Source: Salegentibacter lacus
GTDB taxonomy: Bacteria > Bacteroidota > Bacteroidia > Flavobacteriales > Flavobacteriaceae
Assembly: GCF_020164555.1 (NCBI RefSeq)
Contig: NZ_JAIQZB010000010.1
Location: 1 to 64,000, forward strand
Direction: 5' to 3'
DNA length: 64,000 nt
Part shown: positions 55,185 through 63,768 of the stretch, one piece after another
Numbering within the stretch: the stretch's first letter is position 1
How the letters are laid out: every line of letters starts with the position of its first letter
Notes under the pieces: model-generated
The model's database searches: none
Seen by the model: only the letters and a program-made list of their open reading frames with translations
What the model was told of the DNA's origin: nothing
Position numbers and translations under genes: made by a program

Positions 55185-56417
55185 CTACTCTTCAAACTCT
55201 TCTCTTAAAACCTTCACTACTTCGCGAATGGTTTCTTCTTCTAAATCGGTAAGTCTAATAAGGTCTTCCAATTCCTGTTCCAAAACACTTTTTGCAGTGT
55301 CCAGCCCAACCCTGGAAAATTCCTTAATCACCCAATCTTCAATTTCATCAGAGAATTCTTTTAACTCTACATCTTCTTCCACACCTTCTCTAAATACATC
55401 TATTTCATAACCGGTTAATTGCCCGGCAAGCCTAATATTGTGACCTCCACGGCCAATAGCTTTAGAAACTTCTTCCGGCTTCAGCATAACTTCGGCCGTT
55501 TTATTTTCTTCATCTAATTTAATAGATGTAATTTTTGCAGGACTCAAAGCTCTTGTGATGTATAACTGGTCGTTAGTGGTGAAATTAATCACATCTATAT
55601 TCTCATTCCCCAATTCACGTACAATACTATGAATTCTGGACCCCTTCATACCTACACAGGCACCAACAGGATCAATTCTATCATCGTAAGTATCTACCGC
55701 CACTTTAGCTTTTTCACCAGGAACACGAACTACATTTTGAATAGTAATTAAACCGTCAAAAACTTCAGGAATCTCCTGTTCAAAAAGTTTTTCAAGGAAA
55801 ACCGGAGCAGTACGTGAAAGTATAATTGTTGGCTTATTTCCTTTAAGCTCTACACTTTCTATTATTCCTTTTACGTTATCTCCTTTTCTGAAAAAGTCTG
55901 AAGGAATCTGACGATCTTTTGGCAGAACGATCTCGTTGCCTTCGTCGTCTAGCAAAATAATTGCCCTGTGCCTAATATGATGAACTTCTGCGGTATAAAT
56001 TTCGCCTTCAAGCTCTTTAAAGTGCTTGAAGATATTAGTATTATCGTGTTCGTGGATTTTTGAAATAAGATTTTGTCTTAAGGCTAAAATCGCACGACGC
56101 CCCAAATCTACAAGTTTTACTTCTTCTGATACATCTTCACCAACTTCAAAATCGGGTTCAATTTTTCTAGCTTCTGTAAGAGAAATTTCCTGGTTTGGGT
56201 CTTCCACCTCACCATCGGCTACCACAACCCTGTTTCTCCAAATTTCGAGATCTCCTTTATCTGGGTTTACAATAATATCAAAATTATCGTCTTCACCATA
56301 TTTCTTCTTTAACGCACTTCTAAACACATCTTCAAGGATGGCCATAAGCGTTACACGATCTATCAATTTGTCATCCTTAAACTCTGAAAATGACTCAATC
56401 AAGGCGATATTTTCCAT
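55185..56417 (-). CDS. nusA: Transcription termination/antitermination protein NusA
   Basis: A 410-residue RNA polymerase-associated factor. The N-terminal domain (about 1-125; FRSALKKKYGEDDNFDIIVNPDKGDLEIWR) contacts polymerase. It is followed by an S1 domain and two KH domains (DPVGACVGMKGSRIHSIVRELGNENIDVI and EVSKAIGRGGHNIRLAGQLTGYEIDVF). The C-terminal acidic repeats of the E. coli protein are missing, as in most non-proteobacterial NusA. It enhances hairpin-dependent pausing and termination, which makes the hairpin in its own operon leader notable. It lies 12 bases after rimP. Confidence 0.95.
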   Translation of the reverse strand: MENIALIESFSEFKDDKLIDRVTLMAILEDVFRSALKKKYGEDDNFDIIVNPDKGDLEIWRNRVVVADGEVEDPNQEISLTEARKIEPDFEVGEDVSEEVKLVDLGRRAILALRQNLISKIHEHDNTNIFKHFKELEGEIYTAEVHHIRHRAIILLDDEGNEIVLPKDRQIPSDFFRKGDNVKGIIESVELKGNKPTIILSRTAPVFLEKLFEQEIPEVFDGLITIQNVVRVPGEKAKVAVDTYDDRIDPVGACVGMKGSRIHSIVRELGNENIDVINFTTNDQLYITRALSPAKITSIKLDEENKTAEVMLKPEEVSKAIGRGGHNIRLAGQLTGYEIDVFREGVEEDVELKEFSDEIEDWVIKEFSRVGLDTAKSVLEQELEDLIRLTDLEEETIREVVKVLREEFEE

Positions 56418-56429
56418 ATCAATTTGAGG

Positions 56430-56891
56430 TTAAAATGTTATGATAACTTTAGCGTCTGCAATTTCAGAATATGGCAATACCGCTTCTTTTTCTACGGTAT
56501 GCTTTCCCTTTCCTACCGGTTTTGGCTCTCTGGCTTTCCAGTTAAGCTTAATCCCGTCCTGATCCACTTCGGTTAAAGTTGCTTCAATTTTTTCGTTATT
56601 GGTAGTCACCTGCAGTTTTCTCCCCAGGTTTTTCCGGTATTGCCGTTCCAGGCGTAAAGGTTCAGAAACTCCTGCCGAGCTAACTTCCAAAGAAAAATCT
56701 TCTTCTTCCCTGTCTAGATTGTGTTCAATTTTGCGACTTACCGCAATACAATCGTTAACAGAAACCCCACTATCACCATCAATCACAACAGAAATCTTGT
56801 TGTCGTTGGTAATGTTTAGGTCTATTAAAAATAGTGAATTATTTTCCTGGAAAGCTTCCTTCAACAAATTTTCTACTTTATCCTGCAACAT
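56430..56891 (-). CDS. rimP: Ribosome maturation factor RimP
   Basis: A 153-residue protein needed for 30S subunit maturation. The alpha/beta N-terminal domain ([41 protein letters not shown]) and the conserved [23 protein letters not shown] segment at about residue 70 are diagnostic. A small SH3-like C-terminal domain follows. First gene of the rimP-nusA-infB operon, the conserved bacterial order. Its ATG (56889-56891) follows a terminator-like hairpin by about 7 bases. Confidence 0.93.
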   Translation of the reverse strand: MLQDKVENLLKEAFQENNSLFLIDLNITNDNKISVVIDGDSGVSVNDCIAVSRKIEHNLDREEEDFSLEVSSAGVSEPLRLERQYRKNLGRKLQVTTNNEKIEATLTEVDQDGIKLNWKAREPKPVGKGKHTVEKEAVLPYSEIADAKVIITF

Positions 56892-56897
56892 AGCTAT

Positions 56898-56923
56898 AAA
56901 AAGAGGGGACTTTATGTCCCCTC
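56898..56923 (-). promoter_or_regulatory. Terminator-like hairpin in the rimP-nusA-infB leader (putative attenuator)
   Basis: On the minus strand a perfect 8-bp GC-rich stem (GAGGGGAC / GTCCCCTC) with a 5-base loop is followed at once by TTTTT, then ATAGCT and the rimP ATG. It has all parts of an intrinsic terminator but lies between a promoter element and the first codon of the operon. No gene ends here on either strand, since the flanking genes diverge. On the plus strand no T-run directly follows the stem. Confidence 0.7.
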
Positions 56924-56949
56924 GCTGTACTTTTTTAGTTTCAACGCTG

Positions 56950-56980
56950 CAAATATAATAATAATTTCAGAGAAAGAAAA
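56950..56980 (-). promoter_or_regulatory. Putative promoter for rimP-nusA-infB
   Basis: On the minus strand TTTT (three of four -33 bases), 19 bases, then TATATTTG matching TAnnTTTG. A start near 56943 would give a leader of about 50 bases that contains the hairpin. Confidence 0.52.
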
Positions 56981-57050
56981 CCAGACCTTAAATGAAATTT
57001 TATTCTTAACTTTAATAAAGCAATCATTTTTAATCTTTTAGAGTAAATTG

Positions 57051-57881
57051 ATGAAAAAAATACTTGTTCCAACCGACTTTTCAGATACCGCCGAGCACGC
57101 ACTAAAAATTGCCGCGCAACTGGCAAAAAAACACAACAGTGAGATCTATCTCCTACATATGTTAGAACTGCCCATGCAACTTATAGACCCTGTGGGAGGC
57201 GGCAATAGCCAGAATTTACCCGAATCCATTTTTTTTATGAAACTGGCTCACCAACGTTTTGCCAAACTTATGGAGAGACCCTTTCTAAAAGATATTAAGA
57301 TTCATGAGACAGTAATGTTTCACCAGGCTTTCGAAGGGATTATGGAAGTAAGCGAAGAATATAATTGTGATATAATTATTATGGGCTCCCACGGCGCCAG
57401 TGGTTTTAAGGAAATGTTTATAGGTAGTAATACCGAAAAAGTGGTGCGTTCTTCACACATACCCGTTCTTGTAATTAAAAATGAACACGAAAATTTTGAG
57501 GTTGAAAATTTTATTTTCGCTACAGATGCCGATGCCAGCAACAAACACACCTTGGATACAGCTTACAATTTTTCAAAGTTAATTGAAGCCCAATTTCATT
57601 TACTTTTTATCAATACACCAAACAATTTCATTACCAGCACCGAAGTAAGGGAACGGATAGAACATTTTGTTTCAGGCACCGGAATTAAAGATTATAAAAT
57701 GCATATTTATAATGATGTAAGTGTAGAAAAGGGCATTTTGAATTTTGCCAGGAAAAAGAACAAAGCATTAATTGGTATTAGCACGCATGGGCGCAAAGGT
57801 CTGGCTCATTTCTTTAATGGCAGTATTAGCGAAGATTTGGTAAACCACGCCAGAATGCCGGTCGTAACATTTAAAATTTAA
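57051..57881 (+). CDS. Universal stress protein, tandem-domain UspA family
   Basis: A 276-residue cytoplasmic protein made of two USP domains (about residues 1-145 and 148-276). The first has KILVPTDFSDTAEHALKIAA and the ATP-binding-type loop IIMGSHGASGFKEMFIGSNTEKVVR. The second ends with LIGISTHGRKGLAHFFNGSISEDLV, also with the G-x2-G-x9-G-S/T pattern. Such tandem proteins often bind ATP and are induced under starvation or redox stress. I start at ATG 57051; a TTG one codon upstream is less likely. It diverges from rimP and overlaps the AsmA-like gene stop by 4 bases. Confidence 0.9.
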   Translation: MKKILVPTDFSDTAEHALKIAAQLAKKHNSEIYLLHMLELPMQLIDPVGGGNSQNLPESIFFMKLAHQRFAKLMERPFLKDIKIHETVMFHQAFEGIMEVSEEYNCDIIIMGSHGASGFKEMFIGSNTEKVVRSSHIPVLVIKNEHENFEVENFIFATDADASNKHTLDTAYNFSKLIEAQFHLLFINTPNNFITSTEVRERIEHFVSGTGIKDYKMHIYNDVSVEKGILNFARKKNKALIGISTHGRKGLAHFFNGSISEDLVNHARMPVVTFKI

Positions 57882-59395
57882 AGGAAAGACTTTAAAGCAC
57901 CGTTTCTAACATTCTTCCAAAGGTAATTCCAGAAAGATTTGGTTTTGGTTCGTTGGGTTTTAATATTTTTTTGCTCTTTTTCTGCAGAAGTAGCATCGCT
58001 ATTCACTATTAGGTTTGCGATAGCAGAAAGGAATTTATTCTCCTCTTCTCCGTCTTCCTGAAGTACCTCAACTTTAAAATCTTTATAGACCAATTTCATA
58101 TCACCGGTAGAATTCTCGTTATTTCCAGTGAAATTGAATCGCATATCTCTAATTCCTCCTTCGGCTTTTACATTTAAAGCCGGCTTCATAAACTTATTAA
58201 TCCCTTCACTGGAAATGCTATCCATTTGTCCCGAAATTGAAAACACATCAGCCTTATTCGAAATATCAAAATTCCAATTCACATTAAGCTTAGCCTCGCC
58301 CATAAACTGTGTTTGCACATCGATATCTGTTCTTAGGAAATCCTCAGCCTCCATATTCACATTACTAACATTGTAAATACTCGCATTAAGATTTTTAAAA
58401 GTCACCTTACCGGGACCTCTTTTTGGCTTAACCAACTCTTCATATTGTATGGCAAAATTTTCAACCTTAAGTGTATCCAGTTTTAGCTTAAAAGGCAATT
58501 CCCTTATCATTTTACTGTACATAGGTTTTTGGCGAGGATCGTCTTTTACTTGTTTATCGCGGTAAATTTTTATGTCGGCATTTGCTATTCTTGTGTTTTC
58601 ACTTTCCAGAAAAAGCGAATCATTTTCAAAACTCCAGTTAAAAGATTTAAGAGCTAATTCTCCAAGATTTATATCAAACCTGTCTTTCTCATAAGGAATA
58701 TGTTGCTGAAATTCCTGTTTACCATATAAGGGCTTCATATTAATTTTACTGAACACAAGAGAATTCCCATCCATCTCCATTTTATCAACATACATATCGT
58801 GTTGATCATTGAGATTAAAAAATAAACTATCTGAAGTCATATGAAGCGCTTCATAATTAAACGGAAGTCCATTTTTTAGTGATTTCTGGTCCACGCTTAC
58901 GTTCTTCAAACTAAGCGATGGAAAATTGGCGAAAAGCTGCTCTTTAACCGAATTGTTTTTAGCCATTTTAAAATTCCCATCAATAACTTCAACCGATTTA
59001 ATTAATAGATCTATTTCTCCTGAATTCTCTCCTTTAGAGCTATCCTTTTCTTTTTTAGTTTCCGTATAGATTGTTACTTCAGGTTTGTTGAATTTTAAGC
59101 TAGCAATTTCAATATTCTTGTTACTTATATATTCAAAAATATCAATCCCATCTATCTTTATTTCATTCGCAGTAATTTGCATCCCGTTCTTTTTATAAAC
59201 CGGACGACTTATTGAAGCACTTCTACCCAGAAGACTCGCATTTAATTTTTCATATTCAAAATTGGCCTGTTCCAAATTTTCTTCCAGGGCAGTTTCCATT
59301 TTGTTTTCAATAAACATATTCCCCCCAATTATGGCCATAGCCAATACAATAAGAATAACAATAAAACTCAGAAATAATTTAGATTTTTTCTTCAA
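57878..59395 (-). CDS. AsmA-like inner-membrane-anchored protein
   Basis: A 505-residue protein with one N-terminal transmembrane helix (about residues 6-28) and a long periplasmic region of repeating beta strands. Segments such as ANEIKIDGIDIFEYISNKNIEIASLKFNKPEVTIY and LNVNWNFDISNKADVFSISGQMD, plus a KPALNVKAEGGIRDMRFNFTGNN end part, are typical of AsmA/DUF748-type proteins thought to bridge the membranes and help lipid transport. The start is TTG, as the only nearby ATG is out of frame. It converges on the usp gene. Confidence 0.72.
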   Translation of the reverse strand: MKKKSKLFLSFIVILIVLAMAIIGGNMFIENKMETALEENLEQANFEYEKLNASLLGRSASISRPVYKKNGMQITANEIKIDGIDIFEYISNKNIEIASLKFNKPEVTIYTETKKEKDSSKGENSGEIDLLIKSVEVIDGNFKMAKNNSVKEQLFANFPSLSLKNVSVDQKSLKNGLPFNYEALHMTSDSLFFNLNDQHDMYVDKMEMDGNSLVFSKINMKPLYGKQEFQQHIPYEKDRFDINLGELALKSFNWSFENDSLFLESENTRIANADIKIYRDKQVKDDPRQKPMYSKMIRELPFKLKLDTLKVENFAIQYEELVKPKRGPGKVTFKNLNASIYNVSNVNMEAEDFLRTDIDVQTQFMGEAKLNVNWNFDISNKADVFSISGQMDSISSEGINKFMKPALNVKAEGGIRDMRFNFTGNNENSTGDMKLVYKDFKVEVLQEDGEEENKFLSAIANLIVNSDATSAEKEQKNIKTQRTKTKSFWNYLWKNVRNGALKSFL

Positions 59396-59547
59396 GCTGG
59401 CATTTTTTATGACGGAAATTTACAATTTCAAAACACTTAGTCTCATTGTTTAAGAGTTTTTAACTTAAAAATTTAACCCCAAAGTTTTCTTTGCGTTAAA
59501 TTTTAGCAAAAGCCTATAAGCATCAAATTTCCAATGGTTTTTGATTG

Positions 59548-59555
59548 TATATTTG
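59548..59555 (+). promoter_or_regulatory. Putative -7 element for the small membrane protein gene
   Basis: TATATTTG fits TAnnTTTG, 21 bases before the ATG at 59577. It argues against the upstream TTG at 59541 as the start. Confidence 0.4.
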
Positions 59556-59576
59556 CCTCAAAACCTAACAGAAATC

Positions 59577-59789
59577 ATGATTTTTAAACTTAGCCTTAAA
59601 ATAGTATTCATAGCCGTAGAAATTTTTCTTGCGGTTTATAGTTTTGCGCTAAGTGACAGTCTACTTGTTAAATTTCTGTTTTTTGCGGTTACCGCAGTAA
59701 TTGTTGCGTTTGCTATAACCAAAATAACAAACAAATTACTTCCTGTAGATAAAGATTACATATCTTCAGAAGAAGGAGCTGAAGATTAA
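59577..59789 (+). CDS. Small two-helix membrane protein, unknown function
   Basis: A 70-residue protein with two hydrophobic helices (about residues 5-24 and 26-46) and a short acidic tail (DYISSEEGAED) facing the cytoplasm. No family is recognised. I chose ATG 59577 instead of TTG 59541, because the longer version would begin inside a promoter-like element and add an unrelated N-terminus. It is followed by a terminator and so is probably transcribed alone. Confidence 0.62.
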   Translation: MIFKLSLKIVFIAVEIFLAVYSFALSDSLLVKFLFFAVTAVIVAFAITKITNKLLPVDKDYISSEEGAED

Positions 59790-59810
59790 TAAGCCAAAAT
59801 TTTAGATTAC

Positions 59811-59841
59811 AATCCGGACGATTTCTTCTTCCGGATTTTTT
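59811..59841 (+). terminator. Intrinsic terminator after the small membrane protein gene
   Basis: An 8-bp stem (AATCCGGA / TCCGGATT) with an 11-base loop, followed by TTTTTAT, 21 bases after the stop. Confidence 0.78.
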
Positions 59842-59856
59842 ATATTTTTCTTTTCT

Positions 59857-60486
59857 ATGAAGTTAATTTGTATTTCAGACACGCATAATAAGCATAAACA
59901 AATTCCAATTCCCGATGGAGACGTTTTAATCCATGCAGGAGATATTACCGAAGGCGGAACTAAAAGGGAAGTTGTAGACTTTCTAGAATGGTTTTCTGCA
60001 CAGCCACACGAACATAAAATTTTTATTGCCGGAAATCACGATTTCTTTTTTGAAAAATACAATGAAGAAGAGATTCAGAAAATTATTCCTGAAAACGTTA
60101 ATTATTTAAAAGAAAGCGGAATTAACCTCAATGGGATAAAATTTTGGGGTTCTCCTGTTACTCCTGGAGATGGCACCTGGGCTTTTAATCAAAAACAAAC
60201 CCAGGAAATCGATTCGCACTGGGAGCAAATTCCCGAAGATACTCAAGTACTTATCTCTCACACGCCACCTTACAAAATTAAAGATGTTTTAAACAACGGA
60301 AAGCATATTGGATGTGCTTCGCTCTTAAAAACCATACAGAATCGTGAAATTGAATTTCACATTTTTGGTCACGTCCATGATTCTTATGGAATTACTACAG
60401 TTGCTGGAACAAAATTTATTAATGCCTCCTGTTTAGATAATAAATACAGATCTCTCCACCCACCCCTCGCTTTAGACATAAATTAG
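59857..60486 (+). CDS. Calcineurin-like metallophosphoesterase
   Basis: A 209-residue cytoplasmic protein with the full set of metal-binding motifs of the calcineurin-like superfamily: Asp-x-His in ISDTHNKH, GDI in HAGDIT, GNHD in FIAGNHDFF, then SHTPP and GHVH near the end. The small size and the motif spacing fit the MPPED1/MPPED2-like branch that hydrolyses cyclic nucleotides or phosphodiesters; the natural substrate is unknown. It begins 16 bases after the preceding terminator hairpin. The 218-base gap that follows is AT-rich and holds no clear element. Confidence 0.87.
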   Translation: MKLICISDTHNKHKQIPIPDGDVLIHAGDITEGGTKREVVDFLEWFSAQPHEHKIFIAGNHDFFFEKYNEEEIQKIIPENVNYLKESGINLNGIKFWGSPVTPGDGTWAFNQKQTQEIDSHWEQIPEDTQVLISHTPPYKIKDVLNNGKHIGCASLLKTIQNREIEFHIFGHVHDSYGITTVAGTKFINASCLDNKYRSLHPPLALDIN

Positions 60487-60704
60487 ATACGAAAAACTTC
60501 CTTTTACCGGTATAAGAGAATACCCTAATTCGATACGTAGTATTTTTCTTTCAACAATTTCTTTTCTAAGATTAAAAAAAACTCAAAAAGATTCTTTAGT
60601 CGTTAAATATTTACTAATCATAGGTTTATTAAAAGTTTTTTAACATACAAAAAGAAATCTAAATGTAACTTAGCAAATGCTAACACCAATTAATACCAAC
60701 ACCT

Positions 60705-61040
60705 ATGAAAAATAATACTAACCCAAACACCACTCTTGATGAGGTGAAAAATCTGATTTCTTATAGTATTTATAATTTTAATTCTGAAGAGAACTCAAAT
60801 TATAATCTTATGCATCGAGCTATTATTAAAAAATATTTTGATGCTAAGAACGTAAGAATTAATTATAGCGAACAGACGGTAGATTTAAAAATACCGGTTG
60901 GAAAACGTAAATACACAGGAATTACTTTTGAATGTCAGGACTTAGAACGTTTTCTAAAATCCTGTTTAAAGAAAGATGAAAAAAGTATGGATTTCTATCA
61001 CGAAATCTTAAATCATTACAACATTTATCACGCTGCTTAA
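60705..61040 (+). CDS. Hypothetical protein, 111 residues
   Basis: No family is recognised. The product is soluble, polar, rich in Asn, Tyr and Lys, with no signal peptide or membrane segment. The C-terminal half (about 45-100) looks like a small alpha/beta fold: KNVRINYSEQTVDLKIPVGKRKYTGITF, then a helix DLERFLKSCLKK. It has a Cys in ITFECQDLE and another in LKSCLKK. It is transcribed alone, with a very strong terminator directly after it. The strong insulation and the AT-rich leader suggest a real, well-expressed gene. Confidence 0.65.
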   Translation: MKNNTNPNTTLDEVKNLISYSIYNFNSEENSNYNLMHRAIIKKYFDAKNVRINYSEQTVDLKIPVGKRKYTGITFECQDLERFLKSCLKKDEKSMDFYHEILNHYNIYHAA

Positions 61041-61061
61041 ATTTTTAAGCCGTTAAAGATT

Positions 61062-61092
61062 AAAGCCATACGCTAAGGCGTATGGCTTTTTT
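61062..61092 (+). terminator. Intrinsic terminator after the 111-residue hypothetical gene
   Basis: A perfect 12-bp stem (AAAGCCATACGC / GCGTATGGCTTT) with a 4-base loop followed by TTT; one of the strongest terminators in the window. Confidence 0.88.
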
Positions 61093-61143
61093 ATTATTTT
61101 ATATTTAGTCTTTATCAATACGACTGTTTTAACTTAAATTGGT

Positions 61144-61151
61144 TAATTTTG
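61144..61151 (+). promoter_or_regulatory. Putative -7 element for DUF3098-uppP-truB
   Basis: TAATTTTG fits TAnnTTTG, 50 bases before the DUF3098 ATG. No clear -33. Confidence 0.3.
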
Positions 61152-61201
61152 AACTTTTCACCTAAAAATTAATTGAACAGCTTTATACCTTATCGCCTAC
61201 T

Positions 61202-61453
61202 ATGAGTAAAGAACAGCATCCCACAGATCATAAAAAATACTTCATTTTTGAAAAGAAGAATTACCAGTTTATGTTTATTGGGCTGGCGGTAATAGCTTTA
61301 GGTTTTATTCTTATGGCCGGGGGCGGCAGTGAAGACCCCAATACTTTTAATCCAGATATTTATAATTTTCAGCGTATTCGACTGGCTCCAACTTTAGTAC
61401 TTCTTGGTTTTGCCATAGAAGTTTATGCTATTTTATTAAATCCCAAAAAGTAA
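61202..61453 (+). CDS. DUF3098 domain-containing membrane protein
   Basis: An 83-residue protein with the DUF3098 pattern: a polar N-terminus (FIFEKKNYQFMFIGLAVIALGFILMAGG), the middle DPNTFNPDIYNFQRIRLAPTLVLLGF and two transmembrane helices (about residues 22-40 and 61-79). The family is confined to Bacteroidota and its role is unknown. It is usually found between ftsX and uppP; here ftsX is absent and the uppP gene follows 6 bases later, suggesting co-transcription and a link to the cell envelope. Confidence 0.87.
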   Translation: MSKEQHPTDHKKYFIFEKKNYQFMFIGLAVIALGFILMAGGGSEDPNTFNPDIYNFQRIRLAPTLVLLGFAIEVYAILLNPKK

Positions 61454-61459
61454 ACTACA

Positions 61460-62254
61460 TTGAACGAATTAGATGCTGCCATTCTGGGAATAATCCAGGG
61501 GCTAACTGAATTTCTGCCTGTTTCATCGAGTGGACACCTGGAGCTTGGTAAAGCATTATTAGGAGATAACAGTATCCCTAGCGAATCTTTACTGTTTACA
61601 GTTATACTTCACGCTGCAACCGCATTGAGTACTATTGTGGTGTTTAGAAAAGATGTAGCAGAAATTTTTAAAGGCCTGTTTCAATTTAAATGGAATGATG
61701 AGTTTAAATTTTCTCTGAAAATTGTTATTTCTATGATTCCTGCTGCAGTTATAGGAGTTTTCTTTGAAGAAGAATTAGAGATCCTATTTGGTGGAAATAT
61801 AATCTTTGTCGGATTTATGCTTATTATCACTGCCCTATTGTTATGGCTTGCAGACAAAGCAAAGAACACTTTCAAACCAGTAAGTTACAGCAATGCTTTT
61901 GTGATAGGAATTTCGCAGGCTATTGCAATTCTACCGGGAATTTCCCGAAGTGGTGCTACAATTTCTACTTCGGTATTATTAGGAAATGATAAAACCAAAG
62001 CTGCTAGATTTTCTTTTTTAATGGTTGTCCCTTTAATTTTAGGAAAAATAGCCAAAGATCTTTTAGACGGGAATTTAATGGAAAGCACTACTTCTTTCTC
62101 TGTCCTCGCTATTGGCTTCGTTGCCTCCTTCCTGGCTGGTCTCGCTGCCTGTACCTGGATGATTAGTATTGTAAAGAAGAGTAAACTCTCTTATTTCGCC
62201 ATTTACTGCTTTATTGCAGGAATTGTGTCCATTGGGGTTGCATATTATAATTAA
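61460..62254 (+). CDS. uppP: Undecaprenyl-diphosphatase UppP (BacA)
   Basis: A 264-residue inner-membrane enzyme that dephosphorylates undecaprenyl diphosphate, recycling the lipid carrier for peptidoglycan and other surface glycans. The two catalytic consensus regions are complete: GLTEFLPVSSSGHLELG (about residues 14-30) and LPGISRSGATISTSVLLG (about 158-175). About eight helices are seen. The start is TTG at 61460, giving the family N-terminus NELDAAILGIIQGL; no ATG fits. It is in a transcript with DUF3098 and probably truB. Confidence 0.94.
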   Translation: MNELDAAILGIIQGLTEFLPVSSSGHLELGKALLGDNSIPSESLLFTVILHAATALSTIVVFRKDVAEIFKGLFQFKWNDEFKFSLKIVISMIPAAVIGVFFEEELEILFGGNIIFVGFMLIITALLLWLADKAKNTFKPVSYSNAFVIGISQAIAILPGISRSGATISTSVLLGNDKTKAARFSFLMVVPLILGKIAKDLLDGNLMESTTSFSVLAIGFVASFLAGLAACTWMISIVKKSKLSYFAIYCFIAGIVSIGVAYYN

Positions 62255-62308
62255 CAATCAGATTCCCTTGACAATTTAAATTCCCAGGGGAAAACCAAAT
62301 AAAATTTT

Positions 62309-63022
62309 ATGACCACAGAAATTGAAAAATTCACTCCTGAAGATTTTAAAAACGGCCAGATCCTGGTTTTCGATAAGCCTTTAGAGTGGACGTCTTTTCA
62401 GCTGGTTAATAAGGTGCGCTGGTTGATTAGAAAAAGCTGCGGAATAAAAAAAATAAAAGTTGGTCACGCCGGCACTTTAGATCCTTTAGCTACCGGTGTT
62501 CTGGTAATTTGCACTGGAAAATTCACCAAAAAAATTCCTGAACTACAAGGAACCAAAAAAGAATATACCGGGACTTTCACCCTCGGCGCCACTACACCTT
62601 CTTACGATATGGAAACTGAAGTGGACAAAACCTTTGAAACAAGCCATATTGCAGAGGAAAATTTAGATGGAGCTGCCCTTCAGCTTACTGGCGAAATTCA
62701 ACAAACACCTCCGGTATTTTCAGCTTTAAAAAAAGACGGAAAACGCCTATATGAATATGCAAGAAAAGGCGAAGATGTAAAATTAGAAAGCAGGCCGGTT
62801 ACCATCCACGAATTTGAGGTAGAAGCACCCAGGTTTCCAGAAGTAGATTTTAGAATAGTTTGCAGCAAAGGCACCTATATAAGAAGTATGGCCAACGATT
62901 TTGGAATCGCCCTTGGTTCCGGCGCTTACCTTTCTTCTTTAAAGCGAACCCGTGTTGGTGAATTCGTTATAGATGATGCTTTAGACCTCCCATCTTTTGA
63001 AAAATTGCTACCTTCAGCATAA
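62309..63022 (+). CDS. truB: tRNA pseudouridine(55) synthase TruB
   Basis: A 237-residue enzyme that makes pseudouridine 55 in the T loop of tRNAs. The catalytic Asp lies in GHAGTLDPLATGVLVI (about residues 52-67), and KKEYTGTFTLGATTPSYDME, QTPPVFSALKKDGKRLYEYAR and CSKGTYIRSMANDFG are further TruB signatures. The length is typical of the short form without the C-terminal PUA domain. It lies 54 bases after uppP on the same strand. Confidence 0.95.
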   Translation: MTTEIEKFTPEDFKNGQILVFDKPLEWTSFQLVNKVRWLIRKSCGIKKIKVGHAGTLDPLATGVLVICTGKFTKKIPELQGTKKEYTGTFTLGATTPSYDMETEVDKTFETSHIAEENLDGAALQLTGEIQQTPPVFSALKKDGKRLYEYARKGEDVKLESRPVTIHEFEVEAPRFPEVDFRIVCSKGTYIRSMANDFGIALGSGAYLSSLKRTRVGEFVIDDALDLPSFEKLLPSA

Positions 63023-63052
63023 AATAGAACATTACGCGTTTTGTTTTATAGC

Positions 63053-63763
63053 ATGGATTTTTTCGATAAACATAAAGCACTCATAATTACCGTACTTTTT
63101 TGTTCGGTATTGATTCTTGGACTTTATAATTTCAACTTATCGCAGCAACAAAAAGTTGAGCGGGAAATGCTTGTGGAATTGGAAGAATATACAGCACCAG
63201 AAGACGAGGAAGAAATTCCAGAAGAAGAACCTGAACCTCAAACCAACCAAAATTCTCCTGAAACTCACAGGGCTTTCAATGAAAATCAGGAAGCCCGGGA
63301 AGAAAATTTTAATAGAGAATTAGATGAAATCTTAGAGCAGAATAGTGCGCGAAAGGAACAAAGTTCTGAAAACGAAACCGAAAGTTCTACGCAGGGAACT
63401 TTTGCCACCGGAAGTAAATCTGAAACAATAAAACGATCTGATGGAGATAATTCTTCCAAAGATATTTCTACCCAATCTGGAGGTTTAAGAAACAGCTCTA
63501 TTTCATTTTCGCTACGCGGAAGAAATGCCGTCTCCATTCCTAACCCTATTTACACCTGCGATAATTCAGGAAAAATCGTAATAAATATTACCGTAAACGC
63601 TGAAGGGCAGGTGATTGATACTGGAATCAATAAAGCCAGTTCCAATTCAGATAACGAATGCTTAATAGAAAAAGCACTCGAATATGCCTCTAACGCTGTA
63701 TTTTCACAGTTGCCGGGGAGAAACGAACAACCCGGCACAATTACTTACAATTTTAAATCTTAA
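63053..63763 (+). CDS. TonB-like membrane-anchored periplasmic protein
   Basis: A 236-residue protein: one transmembrane helix near the N-terminus (about residues 9-27), a Glu/Pro-rich stretch (40-65, EEIPEEEPEPQ), a long Ser/Glu/Asn-rich disordered region, and a C-terminal module like TonB_C (about 160-236, CDNSGKIVINITVNAEGQVIDTG with a second Cys in SDNECLIEKAL). It resembles an energy transducer but the linker is not Pro-rich enough for a standard TonB. I start at ATG 63053, since TTG 63041 would add an unlikely N-terminus. It sits between truB and tag, 5 bases from tag. Confidence 0.72.
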   Translation: MDFFDKHKALIITVLFCSVLILGLYNFNLSQQQKVEREMLVELEEYTAPEDEEEIPEEEPEPQTNQNSPETHRAFNENQEAREENFNRELDEILEQNSARKEQSSENETESSTQGTFATGSKSETIKRSDGDNSSKDISTQSGGLRNSSISFSLRGRNAVSIPNPIYTCDNSGKIVINITVNAEGQVIDTGINKASSNSDNECLIEKALEYASNAVFSQLPGRNEQPGTITYNFKS

Positions 63764-63768
63764 TAATA

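Noticed and set aside
56898-56937. The rimP leader hairpin read as a plus-strand terminator
   Set aside because: The T6 run on the plus strand begins 7 bases after the stem and no plus-strand gene ends here, while on the minus strand T5 follows the stem directly.
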